A stretch of DNA of 64,000 nt from an uncultured Sulfitobacter sp. (GCF_947499945.1 NZ_CANMQD010000006.1:55572-119571); one strand, 5' to 3'. Positions 25,817-36,494 are shown, numbered from the stretch's first letter. The notes: generated from the letters alone by a model not told the origin. A program made the numbers and translations.

Positions 25817-28252
25817 CTAGCTGCGGACCAGCGACATGGTGGGATCATAGATGCCCGCGTCGCAGACAGTGGCGCGGACACGCTTGCCCAGCATATCAAT
25901 CTCTACCTGCGTTCCGACCTTGGAGAATTCAGGGTCTAAAAAGGCCAAAGCGATGTTTTGCTGTGTGCGGTGGCCAAAGCCGCCAGAAGTCACAGTGCCC
26001 ACGACACTGTCCGCTTCCATAACGCTGGCACCGCCATGCGCGGGGGCGTCTTTTGAATCGACAAGCATGGAAACCAGTTTCTTTGTAGGGCCTGCGGCGA
26101 CCCGCTTCTCCAGTGCTGCCTTCCCCACAAAATCGTCCTTCTCCATCTGGACGAACCGATCCAACCCAGTCTCAAAGGGGTCGAACTCTGTGAGGATTTC
26201 GGCCTTCCAGTGCAAATACCCTTTCTCGAAACGCATGGAGTCTACCGCGTGCGCACCGAACAAGCGTAGGTCATGCGCTTTGCCAGCCTCCCGTAGGGCC
26301 GTGTAGGCGGCATAAAGTGACGCGTTGGGGATGTGGATCTCATAGGCCAACTCCCCCGAGAAACTCACAGCCATAACAGTGGCAGGGGCGAACCCGATGA
26401 AGCATTCGCGCACCGACAGCCACGGGAAGGCCGCCTTGGACCAGTCCGCGCGGCTGACCGCTTGCATCACATCGCGGGCTTTGGGACCTGCGAGAACAAG
26501 GATGGTCATGTCATTGGTGAGGGATTTAAGCTGAACATCTTCGTCGGGGTTCAGATGGGACTGTAGCCAGTCCATATCGTGAAACTCTGACGCGGCGGCA
26601 GAGCCATACCAGATGCGCGCAGGTCCGCGATCAGAGGCGGGGATGTTGGCGAGTGTCGCCTCCGCCTTGAGCATACCGTGCTGGTTGAGCAGGTAGGCGA
26701 GCCCCACGCGCCCGTCCTTGCGCGGCAAGCGTCCGCAAATCATGCGGTCAAGGAAGCTTTGCGCATCACTGCCTGTAATCTCGATACGGTTGAAACCGTT
26801 GACTTCGCACAGGCCGACGTTATTTTGCACGGCGGCGACTTCTTGCGCGACAATAGGAAACGTCTCGTCGAAGTGGAAACCATGGGTGACGTGGAAATCG
26901 GGGGAGGGTTTGAAGAACTCCGACCGCTCCCAGCCGTTGACCACGGTGAACTCAGCGCCCTCAGAGGCGAGAACGGGAGTGAGCGGTGTTGTCTTGGCCA
27001 TGCGCCCTGCGGGGCGATGTTCGTTCGGGAAGTGGAAGCGGAATTCGTTCTGGTAATCCTCGATCGCCTTGAGGGCCGTCAGTTCGACATTGGTGTGGCC
27101 GACAAAGCGGCGCGGGTCGATGCACCAAGTGTCATAGCATGCCTCACCGTGCACGATCTGTTGCGCCAGCATCCAGCCATGGCCTCCCCCCTCACCAAGG
27201 CCCGCACGCAGGCCGATGATGCAAAAGGCGTTACGCTTGTTCGGGATAGGACCGACCAGCGGTGCGCCGTCGATGGTATAGGTGATGGGGCCGTTTACGA
27301 TGTTCTTGATGCCGACTTCGGTGAGGGCTGGCATCCGCTCGAACGCGCCTTCGAGGACATCGGTGATGCGGTCCAGATCGTCGGGGCAAAGGGCGTTCAC
27401 AAAATGCGGATCGATCCCGTCCATCCCCCATGTGCGGCAGTCCTGCTCGTAGAACCCCACCAGCAGGCCATTCTTTTCCTGACGGCAGTAATAGTCGCTG
27501 ATCGGGCAGCGCAGCAGGGGCATGCGGTGGCCAGCATCGGCAATGGCGGGGATGTCTTCGGTGACAAAATACTGATGCTCCATCGACATAACAGGATGGT
27601 GCACACCCATCATTGCACCCACTTCGTTCACGCGGTAGCCGCAGGCGTTTACCACAATCTCGCAGGTGATATCGCCATGCTCTGTGTGCACGGTCCAGCT
27701 GTCGTCATTGTGCTGGGTCAGGCCCGTAACGGGGGTGTTGCGGTAGACCTCTGCGCCTGCCTTGCGCGCGCGGCGTGCAAGCGCCTGACACAGGCTGGCG
27801 GGATCAATGTCACCGTCACTGGCATCCCACAATCCACCGACCAGATTGTCAGTCGAGATCAGCGGATGGCGGCGTGCGCATTCCTCGGCGTCCAGCACTT
27901 CAAACTCGACCCCCATACCCCGCGCCATGGAGGCGAAGTGGCGGTAGCCGTCCATCTGGGCCTCGGTGTTGGCCAGCCTGATGCCGCCATCGCCGTGATT
28001 GTATCCTACGGGGTAGTCGGGATCATCGCGCAACTCTTTGTAGAGGTTGATCGAGTGGGATTTGAGGCCAACCATCGTCTGGTTCATGCCAAAATTCGTG
28101 ACCTGTGCGGCCGAGTGCCATGTGGTCCCCGAGGTCAGCTCGTCCCGCTCCACCAGCACAACATCGCTCCACCCTTCTTGGGTCAGATGATAGAGGGTTG
28201 AGCAGCCGGCAATGCCGCCGCCGATAACAACGACGCGAGTGTGCGATTTCAT
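25817..28252 (-). CDS. Dimethylglycine dehydrogenase-like FAD/GcvT fusion protein
   Basis: The 811-residue protein has an N-terminal DAO domain with GGGIAG (11-16) and TTWHSAAQ, in which H46 matches the histidine that holds FAD covalently in dimethylglycine/sarcosine dehydrogenases, then an FAO_M segment and C-terminal GcvT and GcvT_C domains (from about 430) that bind tetrahydrofolate. Such proteins demethylate N-methyl compounds and pass formaldehyde units to folate. It is convergent with the sulfatase (3-base gap). Exact methylated substrate is unknown; glycine betaine breakdown products, or DMSP-demethylase-like chemistry of the GcvT part, are alternatives. Confidence 0.86.
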   Translation of the reverse strand: MKSHTRVVVIGGGIAGCSTLYHLTQEGWSDVVLVERDELTSGTTWHSAAQVTNFGMNQTMVGLKSHSINLYKELRDDPDYPVGYNHGDGGIRLANTEAQMDGYRHFASMARGMGVEFEVLDAEECARRHPLISTDNLVGGLWDASDGDIDPASLCQALARRARKAGAEVYRNTPVTGLTQHNDDSWTVHTEHGDITCEIVVNACGYRVNEVGAMMGVHHPVMSMEHQYFVTEDIPAIADAGHRMPLLRCPISDYYCRQEKNGLLVGFYEQDCRTWGMDGIDPHFVNALCPDDLDRITDVLEGAFERMPALTEVGIKNIVNGPITYTIDGAPLVGPIPNKRNAFCIIGLRAGLGEGGGHGWMLAQQIVHGEACYDTWCIDPRRFVGHTNVELTALKAIEDYQNEFRFHFPNEHRPAGRMAKTTPLTPVLASEGAEFTVVNGWERSEFFKPSPDFHVTHGFHFDETFPIVAQEVAAVQNNVGLCEVNGFNRIEITGSDAQSFLDRMICGRLPRKDGRVGLAYLLNQHGMLKAEATLANIPASDRGPARIWYGSAAASEFHDMDWLQSHLNPDEDVQLKSLTNDMTILVLAGPKARDVMQAVSRADWSKAAFPWLSVRECFIGFAPATVMAVSFSGELAYEIHIPNASLYAAYTALREAGKAHDLRLFGAHAVDSMRFEKGYLHWKAEILTEFDPFETGLDRFVQMEKDDFVGKAALEKRVAAGPTKKLVSMLVDSKDAPAHGGASVMEADSVVGTVTSGGFGHRTQQNIALAFLDPEFSKVGTQVEIDMLGKRVRATVCDAGIYDPTMSLVRS

Positions 28253-28332
28253 GTGATGGACCTTTGTACAAATTTGAACGGATCAAACACCACATCGCGC
28301 AGTTTGGATAGACCGTTACGCAGGATTAGAGC

Positions 28333-29568
28333 CTAATTTATGCGTGCGGCCTGAATCCAGCTGACGATCTTGCCACGGTTCTCCGGGGTCATGGTGGCGA
28401 TGGCGTTGGGAGGCGGCATTGCGTTGCTCAGCCCTGCGTGGAGATAGATCTGCTCGGCGTTGCGCGCGACATCGCTTTTCGTCTCTAACACGACACCTTT
28501 CGGGGGCCAATGCAGTCCTTCCCACGCAGGTTCGCGCGCGTGGCACATGGAGCAGTTGCCAAGCACCACATCATATGCAGCGTCAAACCCTTCGGCGCTT
28601 GCGAACTGCTGCTCATAGGGGGTCAGGGTGCGGCTCTCGGCAATCTCGTATGTATCGGGGCCGCGCACGGTAGACAGCCATGCGATCACAATCATCAGGA
28701 TCACCGTGACGGCCCATGTCCAATGCGGCCCTTTGCCTGTGGCGTGCATGGTGTTGAAGTAGTGGCGAATGGTGACACCCGTCAGAAAGATCAGGCTGGC
28801 GATGATCCAGCTGTATTCCGTGCCGAATGCGAGCGGGTAGTGGTTGGCAAGCATCAGGAAGACAACGGGTAGAGTGAGGTAGTTGTTGTGGGTCGAGCGC
28901 AGCTTGGCGATCTTGCCATACTTTGCATCGGGTTTTCGCCCCGCCTTGAGGTCGGCGACGACGATGCGCTGGTTCGGCATGATCTGGAAAAAGACGTTGC
29001 CCGTCATAATCGAGGCGGTGAAGGCTCCGAGGTGCAGGAGTGCTGCGCGGCCCGTAAATATTTGGTTATAGCCCCATGACATCACTACCAGCAGCACAAA
29101 CAGCAGCAGCATCAGCAGGGTGGAGTGTTCGCCCAGTTTGGATTTGCACATAAAGTCATAGGCGATCCATCCGATGGTAAGCGAGCCACCAGAGATCAGG
29201 ATGCCCTGCCACAGGGTCAAGTCCGCCTTTGTCGGGTCGAGCAGAAAAATCTCGCCGCCGACCCAATAGACGATCATCAAAAGCGCCGCACCCGAGACCC
29301 AAGTGATATAGCTTTGCCATTTGTGCCAGATCAGATGCTCGGGCATGTTTTCGGGCGCGACCATATATTTCTGGATGTGGTAAAAACCGCCGCCGTGAAC
29401 CTGCCATTCCTCGCCGTGCACGCCTTCGGGCGCATTGGCCGCTTTTCGCAGACCCAGATCGAGGGCGATGAAAAAGAACGACGCACCGATCCACGCCATT
29501 GCGGTGATGACATGGAGCCAGCGCACGGAAAAGGCAATCCAGTCCCAGATGACTGCGAAATCGTACAT
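28333..29568 (-). CDS. puuD: Membrane-bound urate hydroxylase PuuD with cytochrome c domain
   Basis: The 411-residue protein has about eight membrane segments (first WLHVITAMAWIGASFFFIAL) and a C-terminal cytochrome c domain with CSMCH (339-343) and a probable methionine ligand M384 in NAMPPP. PuuD oxidises urate to 5-hydroxyisourate with electrons passed to the respiratory chain, replacing soluble uricase and avoiding hydrogen peroxide. GGAG lies 6 bases before ATG 29568. Downstream steps are encoded at 30583-30936 and 31107-32525. It is divergent from a LysR regulator. Confidence 0.93.
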   Translation of the reverse strand: MYDFAVIWDWIAFSVRWLHVITAMAWIGASFFFIALDLGLRKAANAPEGVHGEEWQVHGGGFYHIQKYMVAPENMPEHLIWHKWQSYITWVSGAALLMIVYWVGGEIFLLDPTKADLTLWQGILISGGSLTIGWIAYDFMCKSKLGEHSTLLMLLLFVLLVVMSWGYNQIFTGRAALLHLGAFTASIMTGNVFFQIMPNQRIVVADLKAGRKPDAKYGKIAKLRSTHNNYLTLPVVFLMLANHYPLAFGTEYSWIIASLIFLTGVTIRHYFNTMHATGKGPHWTWAVTVILMIVIAWLSTVRGPDTYEIAESRTLTPYEQQFASAEGFDAAYDVVLGNCSMCHAREPAWEGLHWPPKGVVLETKSDVARNAEQIYLHAGLSNAMPPPNAIATMTPENRGKIVSWIQAARIN

Positions 29569-29665
29569 AAAAGACTCCAGTGGCTCGGGTTTTCATAACA
29601 CTAGGCGAAAGTTCATTCTTCTGGTATTACTCAAAAAGCCAAACAGCATCAAAAAAATCAAAACA

Positions 29666-30580
29666 ATGTCATATCTCGATAATATCCGCACCTTCGTCCG
29701 TGTCTACGAGCTTGGCAGTATGTCGGCGGCGGGGCGCGATTTGCGCATCTCGCCTGCGGTGACGTCCTCGCGCATATCGCAGCTGGAGGAACACCTGAGC
29801 GTGCGCCTGTTCCAGCGCACCACCCGCAGTTTGACGCCGACCGAGCAGGGTAAGGCGTTTTATGGCGGGGCGAGCGAGATACTGGAAGCGGTGGAGAGCG
29901 CCGAGGCGCAGGTGGTGAACATCACGGACAATCCCAAGGGGTCGCTTTATGTGGCGGCCCCTTTGGGGGTGGGCAGGCGGTTGATCGCGCCCTTGGTGGC
30001 GGGGTTTCTCAAGGAGTATCCCGAAGTGAGCATCAGGCTGCGCCTCACCGATCGCAAGGTGGATCTGACCACGGAGGGGTTGGATTTGTCGTTCTTCCTT
30101 GGGCAGCCCGAAGACAGCAATCTGCGTATTCGCAAGATTGCCGATGTGACACGTATCCTCTGTGCAAGTCCTGAATATATCGCGGCGCGGGGGCATCCGA
30201 TGTCGGGAGAGGAGTTGATCAGCGGCGGGCATGAATGCCTGAACTTGCGGTTCCCCGGTGCCACGGAGTTTCAATGGCGATTGATCACTGCACAAGGGCC
30301 AAAGCGGTTTCGCGTGTCGGGTCGGTTTGAATGTGACGACGGGGATGTGCTGACCGACTGGGCCTTGGCAGGCAACGGGATCGTGATGAAGCCGATCTTT
30401 GAAGTGGCCGAGCATGTGAAAGCAGGGCGGCTGGTTCAGGTCGCAACCGAAACACCACCCGAACCGATCCAGATGGCGTGCTTATTTACGCACCGCCGCA
30501 TGCAGGACCCCAAAACGCGCCTGTTTATGGATTACGTGATTTCGCGCATTTCGGATTCCGTGCGCGATAGCCCGCTTTAG
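29666..30580 (+). CDS. LysR-family regulator, probably of purine genes
   Basis: The 304-residue protein has the LysR HTH (residues 2-60, FVRVYELGSMSAAGRDL then SRISQLEEHLSVRLFQRTTR) and an effector-binding domain. I took ATG 29666, which gives the standard N-terminus; a frame extending to 29435 would overlap puuD. It is divergent from puuD and convergent with uraH, so a role in urate control is likely but inferred. No ribosome binding site is obvious. Confidence 0.82.
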   Translation: MSYLDNIRTFVRVYELGSMSAAGRDLRISPAVTSSRISQLEEHLSVRLFQRTTRSLTPTEQGKAFYGGASEILEAVESAEAQVVNITDNPKGSLYVAAPLGVGRRLIAPLVAGFLKEYPEVSIRLRLTDRKVDLTTEGLDLSFFLGQPEDSNLRIRKIADVTRILCASPEYIAARGHPMSGEELISGGHECLNLRFPGATEFQWRLITAQGPKRFRVSGRFECDDGDVLTDWALAGNGIVMKPIFEVAEHVKAGRLVQVATETPPEPIQMACLFTHRRMQDPKTRLFMDYVISRISDSVRDSPL

Positions 30581-30582
30581 GC

Positions 30583-30936
30583 TCAGCTGCCGCGATAGGT
30601 GGAATAGCCGAACGGGGAGAGCAGCAGTGGCACGTGATAATGTGACGCTTCTGACATGCCAAAACGCAAGGGGATTACGTCTAGAAAACGCGGCTCCTCC
30701 GGCGGGGTGCCGATGGCATCCAGATAAGCCCCAGCATGAAAGACCAGCTCATAGGTCCCCGTCTCGAACTTGTCTGACGGCAGAATCTGTTCGTCTGTGC
30801 GTCCGTCACTGTTGGTGCTCAGGGTTTTGAGGTGGGTGCGCGTCTCCCCCTCCATGCGAAACAGCTCGATCTTTAGGCCGGCGGCGGGGCAACCGCGTGC
30901 AGTGTCCAATACATGTGTTGTCAGAAATCCGCTCAT
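30583..30936 (-). CDS. uraH: 5-Hydroxyisourate hydrolase
   Basis: A 117-residue transthyretin-like protein. It has the N-terminal [11 protein letters not shown], the NSDGRTDEQ arginine and the hallmark C-terminus YRGS. It opens 5-hydroxyisourate, the PuuD product, to OHCU. It is convergent with the LysR gene (2-base gap) and divergent from the PuuE fusion that takes the next two steps. Length is normal for the family. Confidence 0.95.
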   Translation of the reverse strand: MSGFLTTHVLDTARGCPAAGLKIELFRMEGETRTHLKTLSTNSDGRTDEQILPSDKFETGTYELVFHAGAYLDAIGTPPEEPRFLDVIPLRFGMSEASHYHVPLLLSPFGYSTYRGS

Positions 30937-31106
30937 CTGTGTCTCGCTTTTGTAAATGCTGGCCGACTGCCAAATTCGATAACATCAGTATAGGCTGCTG
31001 TCATACGCTGTGACACAGCATAGTCTCTTTGAGGCTCCTTCGCATTTTTTTTGAAAAACGGGCCCATTGTTTTGAAATACAAGGTGTAAGACTTGGGAGG
31101 TCGGTT

Positions 31107-32525
31107 TTGAACAGATATATGCGTGATATGACAGGGTATGGTGCCAACCCGCCTGTGGCCAGCTGGCCGTATGGGGCAAAGATCGCTGTTCAAATTGTCC
31201 TGAATTATGAAGAGGGTGGCGAGAACAATATCCTGCACGGCGATGCCGCCTCCGAGGCGTTCTTGTCCGAGATTACAGGGGCCACGGCATGGCCTGACCA
31301 GCGTCACTGGAACATGGAATCACTCTATGAATACGGATCGCGCGCAGGTTTTTGGCGTGTGCACCGTATCTTAGCCGACTTGCCCGTGACAGTTTACGGG
31401 GTTGCGACAGCATTGGCGCGCGCGCCAGAGCAGGTTGCGGCGATGAAAGCCGCAGAGTGGGAGATTGCCAGCCACGGCCTGAAATGGGTCGAGCATAAGG
31501 ATATGCCCGAGGACGAAGAGCGCGCGCAAATTGCCGAAGCAATCAAGTTGCACACCGAAGTCACAGGCACGCCGCCACGCGGTTGGTACACGGGTCGGTG
31601 CTCGAACAACACTGTACGGCTGGCGGTGGAGACGGGGCAGTTTGCCTATGTCGCCGATAGTTATGCCGATGATCTGCCCTATTGGATCGCTTTTGACGGC
31701 ACCGATCAGTTGATCGTGCCCTATACGATGGATTGCAACGACATGCGCTTCGCCATTCAGGCGGGGTTCACCACAGGCGGCCAATTCGAGAGCTATCTCA
31801 AAGACAGCTTTGACGAGCTCTATGCCGAAGGTGTTGCGGGGCAGCCGAAGGTTCTGTCGATTGGTCTGCATTGTCGGATCATCGGCAGGCCAGGGCGGGC
31901 AGCGGCCTTGCGCCGTGTGCTGGAGCATATCAAATCGCACGACGGGGTCTGGTTCGCCACCCGTTTGCAGATCGCAGAGCATTGGGCGCAAACGCATCCC
32001 CCTGTGCATCGGGTGCGCCCGTCACAGATGGATCGCGAAACTTTTGTAGCCGAGTTTGGCGGGATATTCGAGCATAGCGCGTGGGTTGCAACGGGCGCTC
32101 ATGCGCTTGAGCTGGGGCCGACACATGACACGGCGCAGGGCATTCACCAGATGCTTACGCGGGTATTTCGCAGTGCAGATGCCGATGCGCGGTTGGCCGT
32201 TTTGAACGCGCACCCCGATCTGGCGGGGAAGTTGGCCGAGGCCAAGCAACTGACTGCGGAGTCGACCGCAGAGCAGGCTTCGGTCGGTCTGGATGCGTTG
32301 ACTGCACAAGAACGCAGCACTTTGAGCGAATTGAACACTGCCTATACGGATAAATTCGGGTTCCCGTTCATTATTGCCGTGCGCGACAATACAAAGGCCT
32401 CCATCATTAAAGCATTCAAGCGGCGCATCAGTCAGGATCGAGACACCGAATTTGCAGAGGCTTGCAAACAGGTAGAGCGGATTGCCGAGTTGCGCCTTTT
32501 GGAGAAATTTCAGGCTCAGATCTGA
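31107..32525 (+). CDS. puuE: PuuE allantoinase fused to OHCU decarboxylase (UraD)
   Basis: The 472-residue bifunctional protein has a PuuE-type polysaccharide-deacetylase-fold allantoinase (about 1-305, QIVLNYEEGGENN) and a UraD domain (about 310-472, DAQGIHQMLTRVF then LNAHPDLAGKLAEA and FGFPFIIAVRDN). The second domain makes S-allantoin from OHCU and the first hydrolyses it to allantoate, so two consecutive reactions are joined. I chose TTG 31107 because GGGAGG ends 6 bases upstream and the conserved NRYxRDMxGYG N-terminus begins there; the ATG at 31119 would cut it. Confidence 0.93.
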   Translation: MNRYMRDMTGYGANPPVASWPYGAKIAVQIVLNYEEGGENNILHGDAASEAFLSEITGATAWPDQRHWNMESLYEYGSRAGFWRVHRILADLPVTVYGVATALARAPEQVAAMKAAEWEIASHGLKWVEHKDMPEDEERAQIAEAIKLHTEVTGTPPRGWYTGRCSNNTVRLAVETGQFAYVADSYADDLPYWIAFDGTDQLIVPYTMDCNDMRFAIQAGFTTGGQFESYLKDSFDELYAEGVAGQPKVLSIGLHCRIIGRPGRAAALRRVLEHIKSHDGVWFATRLQIAEHWAQTHPPVHRVRPSQMDRETFVAEFGGIFEHSAWVATGAHALELGPTHDTAQGIHQMLTRVFRSADADARLAVLNAHPDLAGKLAEAKQLTAESTAEQASVGLDALTAQERSTLSELNTAYTDKFGFPFIIAVRDNTKASIIKAFKRRISQDRDTEFAEACKQVERIAELRLLEKFQAQI

Positions 32526-32622
32526 GCAAAGAAAGAATATGCGGCGGGCGTTACTGCCGTTCGAGACGACACCAATGCCCAGCATAGACTGGCAAAAAAC
32601 TACCCAGGGGAGAAAGAAAAAA

Positions 32623-34044
32623 ATGACAGACCACTCAATCGGAACGCCGGAGCAGATGCGCGATCCCGACTATATGCCACCGATCTACAAGGCGGTGCCA
32701 CTGGGGCTACAGCATGTGTTGGCGATGTTTGTGTCCAATGTGACGCCTGCGATCATCATCTGCGGCGCTGCGGGCATCGGTTTCGGCTCGGATCAGGGGG
32801 CGCTGGGGTTTCCGGCGATGACCTATATGATCCAGATGTCGATGTTCTTTGCGGGCATCGCGACATTGCTCCAGACCATCGGCTTGGGCCCTGTGGGTGC
32901 ACGGCTTCCGATTGTTCAGGGGACGTCATTTGCGTTTATTCCGATCATGATCCCGCTGGTTGCGGGAAAAGGGGAAGAGGCCCTTGCCGTGGTGATGGGC
33001 GGTGTGCTGGTCGGTGGCTTGTTCCACGCTTTCCTCGGCCTGTTCATCGGTAAAATCCGCTTTGCCCTCCCGCCTTTGGTGACGGGTCTTGTGGTGACTA
33101 TGATCGGTCTGGCATTGGTCAAAGTCGGCATTCAGTACGCAGCGGGCGGCGTGCCTGCGATTGGCACCGAAGAATATGGTAGCCTGCAAAACTGGACTGT
33201 TGCGGGTGTCGTCATTGTTGTGACACTGGGTCTCAAGTTCTATGCCCGTGGTATGGTCGCAATCTCGGCTGTCGTGCTGGGCCTGCTGGTTGGATATGTT
33301 GTCGCCTACATGATGGGCATGGTCAGCTTTGCCAATGTCGGGCGTGCGGCGCCTTTTGCCTTGCCCAACCCGCTACACTTTGGTCTTGAGTTCGGCGTTG
33401 CGGCGATTATCGGCTTTTGCCTCATGGGCTTTGTTTCCGCAGTGGAAACAGTGGGCGATGTTTCAGGCATCACCAAAGGTGGCGCAGGACGCGAAGCAAC
33501 GGATAAGGAAATTCAGGGCGCAACATTTGCGGACGGTCTGGGTACTGCAGTGTCGGGTCTGTTTGGCGCATTGCCTAACACTTCGTTCAGCCAGAACGTA
33601 GGCCTGATCGCCATGACGGGCCTGATGTCGCGCCATGTCGTGACCATCGGCGCGCTGTTCCTGATCGCTGCGGGATTGATCCCAAAAGTCGGCGCAATCA
33701 TCTCGACCATCCCGATCGAAGTTTTGGGCGGTGGTGTGATCGTGATGTTTGGCATGGTTGTCGCGGCAGGTATGTCGATGCTGTCCGATGTGGATTGGAA
33801 CCGTCGCAACATGGTGATCTTTGCGATTGCTTTGTCACTTGGTCTGGGTCTCCAGCTTGAACCAGGTGCCTTGCAGCACTTGCCAAGCACTTGGAAAGTT
33901 CTCGCGACGTCCGGCATCTTGCCAGCCGCGTTGATTGCGATTGTCCTGAACCTGATCCTGCCGACAGAGTTGGCGGGCGAGGCGACCGAGGAAGTCTCGG
34001 GCGGGATGCACGGTGAAGGCAAAGGGCGTTTGCCCCACGACTGA
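32623..34044 (+). CDS. NCS2-family purine (urate/xanthine) permease
   Basis: The 473-residue protein has about 12-14 membrane segments and the NCS2 signatures QGTSFAFIP and SAVETVGDVSGITKGG, with NTSFSQNVGLI. This family imports xanthine, uric acid or uracil by proton symport; the neighbours argue for urate or xanthine. ATG 32623 has GGGGAG 10 bases upstream. It ends at the bidirectional terminator at 34066-34099. It follows the PuuE fusion by 97 bases in the same direction. Confidence 0.9.
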   Translation: MTDHSIGTPEQMRDPDYMPPIYKAVPLGLQHVLAMFVSNVTPAIIICGAAGIGFGSDQGALGFPAMTYMIQMSMFFAGIATLLQTIGLGPVGARLPIVQGTSFAFIPIMIPLVAGKGEEALAVVMGGVLVGGLFHAFLGLFIGKIRFALPPLVTGLVVTMIGLALVKVGIQYAAGGVPAIGTEEYGSLQNWTVAGVVIVVTLGLKFYARGMVAISAVVLGLLVGYVVAYMMGMVSFANVGRAAPFALPNPLHFGLEFGVAAIIGFCLMGFVSAVETVGDVSGITKGGAGREATDKEIQGATFADGLGTAVSGLFGALPNTSFSQNVGLIAMTGLMSRHVVTIGALFLIAAGLIPKVGAIISTIPIEVLGGGVIVMFGMVVAAGMSMLSDVDWNRRNMVIFAIALSLGLGLQLEPGALQHLPSTWKVLATSGILPAALIAIVLNLILPTELAGEATEEVSGGMHGEGKGRLPHD

Positions 34045-34065
34045 GCGTTCTACTGATCGCAAATA

Positions 34066-34099
34066 AAAAGCCCCCGTTGCATGCGCAGCGGGGGCTTTT
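34066..34099. terminator. Bidirectional intrinsic terminator between permease and malate synthase genes
   Basis: Arms starting AAAAGCCCCCGTTGC (34066-34080) and ending GCAGCGGGGGCTTTT (34085-34099) form a 15-pair stem with one G-U on a 4-base loop. A and T runs on both sides serve both converging genes. Confidence 0.88.
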
Positions 34100-34125
34100 C
34101 TTTTTAGAGTGTGCCGTGTTGTGCT

Positions 34126-36282
34126 TTAGGCGTTTTGCTGCGCCTTCAGTTCGAGGCGGCGGGCATGCAACGTAGGCTCGGTATAGCCGGACGGGTCGGT
34201 GGTGCCGCCAAAGACCAGATCGCAGGCCGCTTTATAGGCGATCCCGTCAAATCCGGGGGCCATAGGACGATAGAGCGGATCACCAGCGTTCTGACGGTCC
34301 ACAACTGCGGCCATCTGTTGCATGATTTCGTTTACCTCATCCTTGCTGATCACATCGTGGTGCAGCCAGTTGGCCATATGCTGCGCCGAGATGCGGCAGG
34401 TGGCGCGGTCTTCCATCAGGCCCACGTCATTGACGTCCGGCACTTTGGAACAGCCGACACCCTGATCAATCCAGCGCACCACATAGCCAAGGATACCTTG
34501 GGCGTTGTTCTCGACCTCGGCGCGGATGTGCTCTTTGCTCCACCGGCGATAGCTGGCGGTTGGAATGTCGAGCAGCGCCTCGACATAGGCACGACGGCCC
34601 CCTTTGGCGATCTGGGCCTGCACGGCAAAAACATCGACCTTGTGATAGTGCAGCGCATGCAATGTTGCGGCGGTCGGGCTTGGAACCCATGCGCAGTTGG
34701 CACCAGCGCGGGGGTGCTCGATCTTGGTATCGATCATGGCGCCCATGCGGTCAGGCATTGCCCACATGCCTTTGCCGATCTGCGCCTTGCCTGACAGGCC
34801 ACACTCCAGCCCGATATCGACGTTCTGGTTCTCGTAGGCGGTGATCCAGCCTTTGCGCTTGATGAAGTCTTTGCGGCTGAAGGGCCCTGCCTCCATCGAG
34901 GTGTGTATTTCGTCGCCCGTACGGTCAAGGAAGCCAGTGTTGATAAAGCAGACACGCGCAGAGGCGGCGCGGATACATTCCTTGAGGTTGACGGAGGTGC
35001 GGCGCTCCTCGTCCATAATACCAAGCTTGACCGTATTGGCAGGCAGGCCAAGCGCCTTTTCCACATGGGAAAAGATGCTGTCGGTAAAGGACACTTCTTC
35101 GGGGCCGTGCATCTTGGGCTTCACGACATAGAAAGAGCCGTGGACCGTGTTGCGCAGGCCGCCCGATTTCTGGAGGTCGTGCATGGCGATGGCTGTTGTG
35201 ACCATTGCATCCATCAAACCCTCAAAGATCTCGTTGCCGTCTTTGTCCAGAATGGCGGGGTTGGTCATCAGGTGACCGACATTGCGCACGAGCAGCAGCG
35301 CGCGGCCCTTTACGGTTATGTCGCCGCCGCCCGCTTTTGTGTAATCACGATCCGCGTTGAGTGCGCGTGTCATCTGCTTGCCACCTTTTTCAAAGGTTTC
35401 CTGCAGGTCGCCTTTCATCAAGCCAAGCCAGTTGCGATAGGCGAGCACTTTGTCCTCTGCGTCCACACAGGCAACGGAATCTTCCATGTCCACAATCGCC
35501 GAGACAGCGGATTCCATCAGCACATCAGCCAGACCAGAGGCTGCTTTGCTGCCAATCGGATGGTCACGGTTGAACACCAGTTCCACATGCAGGCCGTTGT
35601 TGCGCAGCAAGACGGAGGAGGGGGACGCCGCATCGCCACGGTAGCCCACAAATTTCTCGGGCTGCATCAGGGGCGTGCCATCCACATGCAGCGCACCGTT
35701 CACGATCGCATAATTGGAGGCTTTGCCGTGGCTGGTTCCTTTTGCGGGAAATGCCTCGTCGAGGAAGACAGCCGCACGGGCCACAACCCGTGCACCGCGC
35801 CCGTCATCAAAAGCACCGGCTGGCGGCAGGCTGCCCATGGCGTCGGTGCCGTAGAATCCGTCATACAAGCTGCCCCACCGTGCATTCGCGGCGTTCAGGA
35901 CAAAACGCGCATTGGTGCTGGGCACAACAAGTTGTGGCCCTGCGATGCTGGCGATTTCGGGGTCCACATTGCTTGTGGTGATTTGGAAGTCATCGCCCTC
36001 TGGCAGCAAATAACCAATCTCGGACAGGAACGCTTTATATGCGACTGCATCATGGGCCTGACCGCGCCGCGCGATGTGCCATTCGTTGATGGCGGCCTGC
36101 AAAGCCTCACGCTTTTCCAACAAGGCGCGGTTGCGCGGGCCAAAGTCGTGGGCAAGCTCGGAGAGCGCTTTCCAGAATGTTTCGGGTGTGACGCCCGTGC
36201 CGTTCAGAGCTTCGTCTTCGATAAACTGGACAAGTTCAGTCGAGATGCTGAGGTCGGAGCGTTTCAGGCGTTCGGTGTTCAT
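34126..36282 (-). CDS. glcB: Malate synthase G
   Basis: The 718-residue enzyme condenses glyoxylate with acetyl-CoA to malate. Length, [30 protein letters not shown] and GMWAMPDRM blocks are those of malate synthase G. It probably uses the glyoxylate released by ureide breakdown or other routes of the region; allantoate-degrading enzymes were not seen here. ATG 36282 has GGGA 9 bases upstream; ATG 36297 would add five residues and cannot be excluded. It is convergent with the purine permease. Confidence 0.95.
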   Translation of the reverse strand: MNTERLKRSDLSISTELVQFIEDEALNGTGVTPETFWKALSELAHDFGPRNRALLEKREALQAAINEWHIARRGQAHDAVAYKAFLSEIGYLLPEGDDFQITTSNVDPEIASIAGPQLVVPSTNARFVLNAANARWGSLYDGFYGTDAMGSLPPAGAFDDGRGARVVARAAVFLDEAFPAKGTSHGKASNYAIVNGALHVDGTPLMQPEKFVGYRGDAASPSSVLLRNNGLHVELVFNRDHPIGSKAASGLADVLMESAVSAIVDMEDSVACVDAEDKVLAYRNWLGLMKGDLQETFEKGGKQMTRALNADRDYTKAGGGDITVKGRALLLVRNVGHLMTNPAILDKDGNEIFEGLMDAMVTTAIAMHDLQKSGGLRNTVHGSFYVVKPKMHGPEEVSFTDSIFSHVEKALGLPANTVKLGIMDEERRTSVNLKECIRAASARVCFINTGFLDRTGDEIHTSMEAGPFSRKDFIKRKGWITAYENQNVDIGLECGLSGKAQIGKGMWAMPDRMGAMIDTKIEHPRAGANCAWVPSPTAATLHALHYHKVDVFAVQAQIAKGGRRAYVEALLDIPTASYRRWSKEHIRAEVENNAQGILGYVVRWIDQGVGCSKVPDVNDVGLMEDRATCRISAQHMANWLHHDVISKDEVNEIMQQMAAVVDRQNAGDPLYRPMAPGFDGIAYKAACDLVFGGTTDPSGYTEPTLHARRLELKAQQNA

Positions 36283-36494
36283 TCGCAAAATTCCCATGGG
36301 TTAACATTTTTCATCGGCAGCGTGCTGCATATGCTTTTTTACATAGGTCTTAAACGCGGAACGTCCCGATGTTTCCAGCCCACAAATCACCCGCAGGCCA
36401 ATAGCTGTTTCAAACTGAATTTGAAATTCGGGCGGCGCGGTGTCGAAACGGCGCTGGGGGAGGGGCGAATGCCATTGCACGCGCCCCTGTTGGT

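Noticed and set aside
26678..28201. 507-codon frame antisense to the dimethylglycine-dehydrogenase-like gene
   Set aside because: The opposite strand encodes an intact flavoprotein; the antisense product shows no domain.
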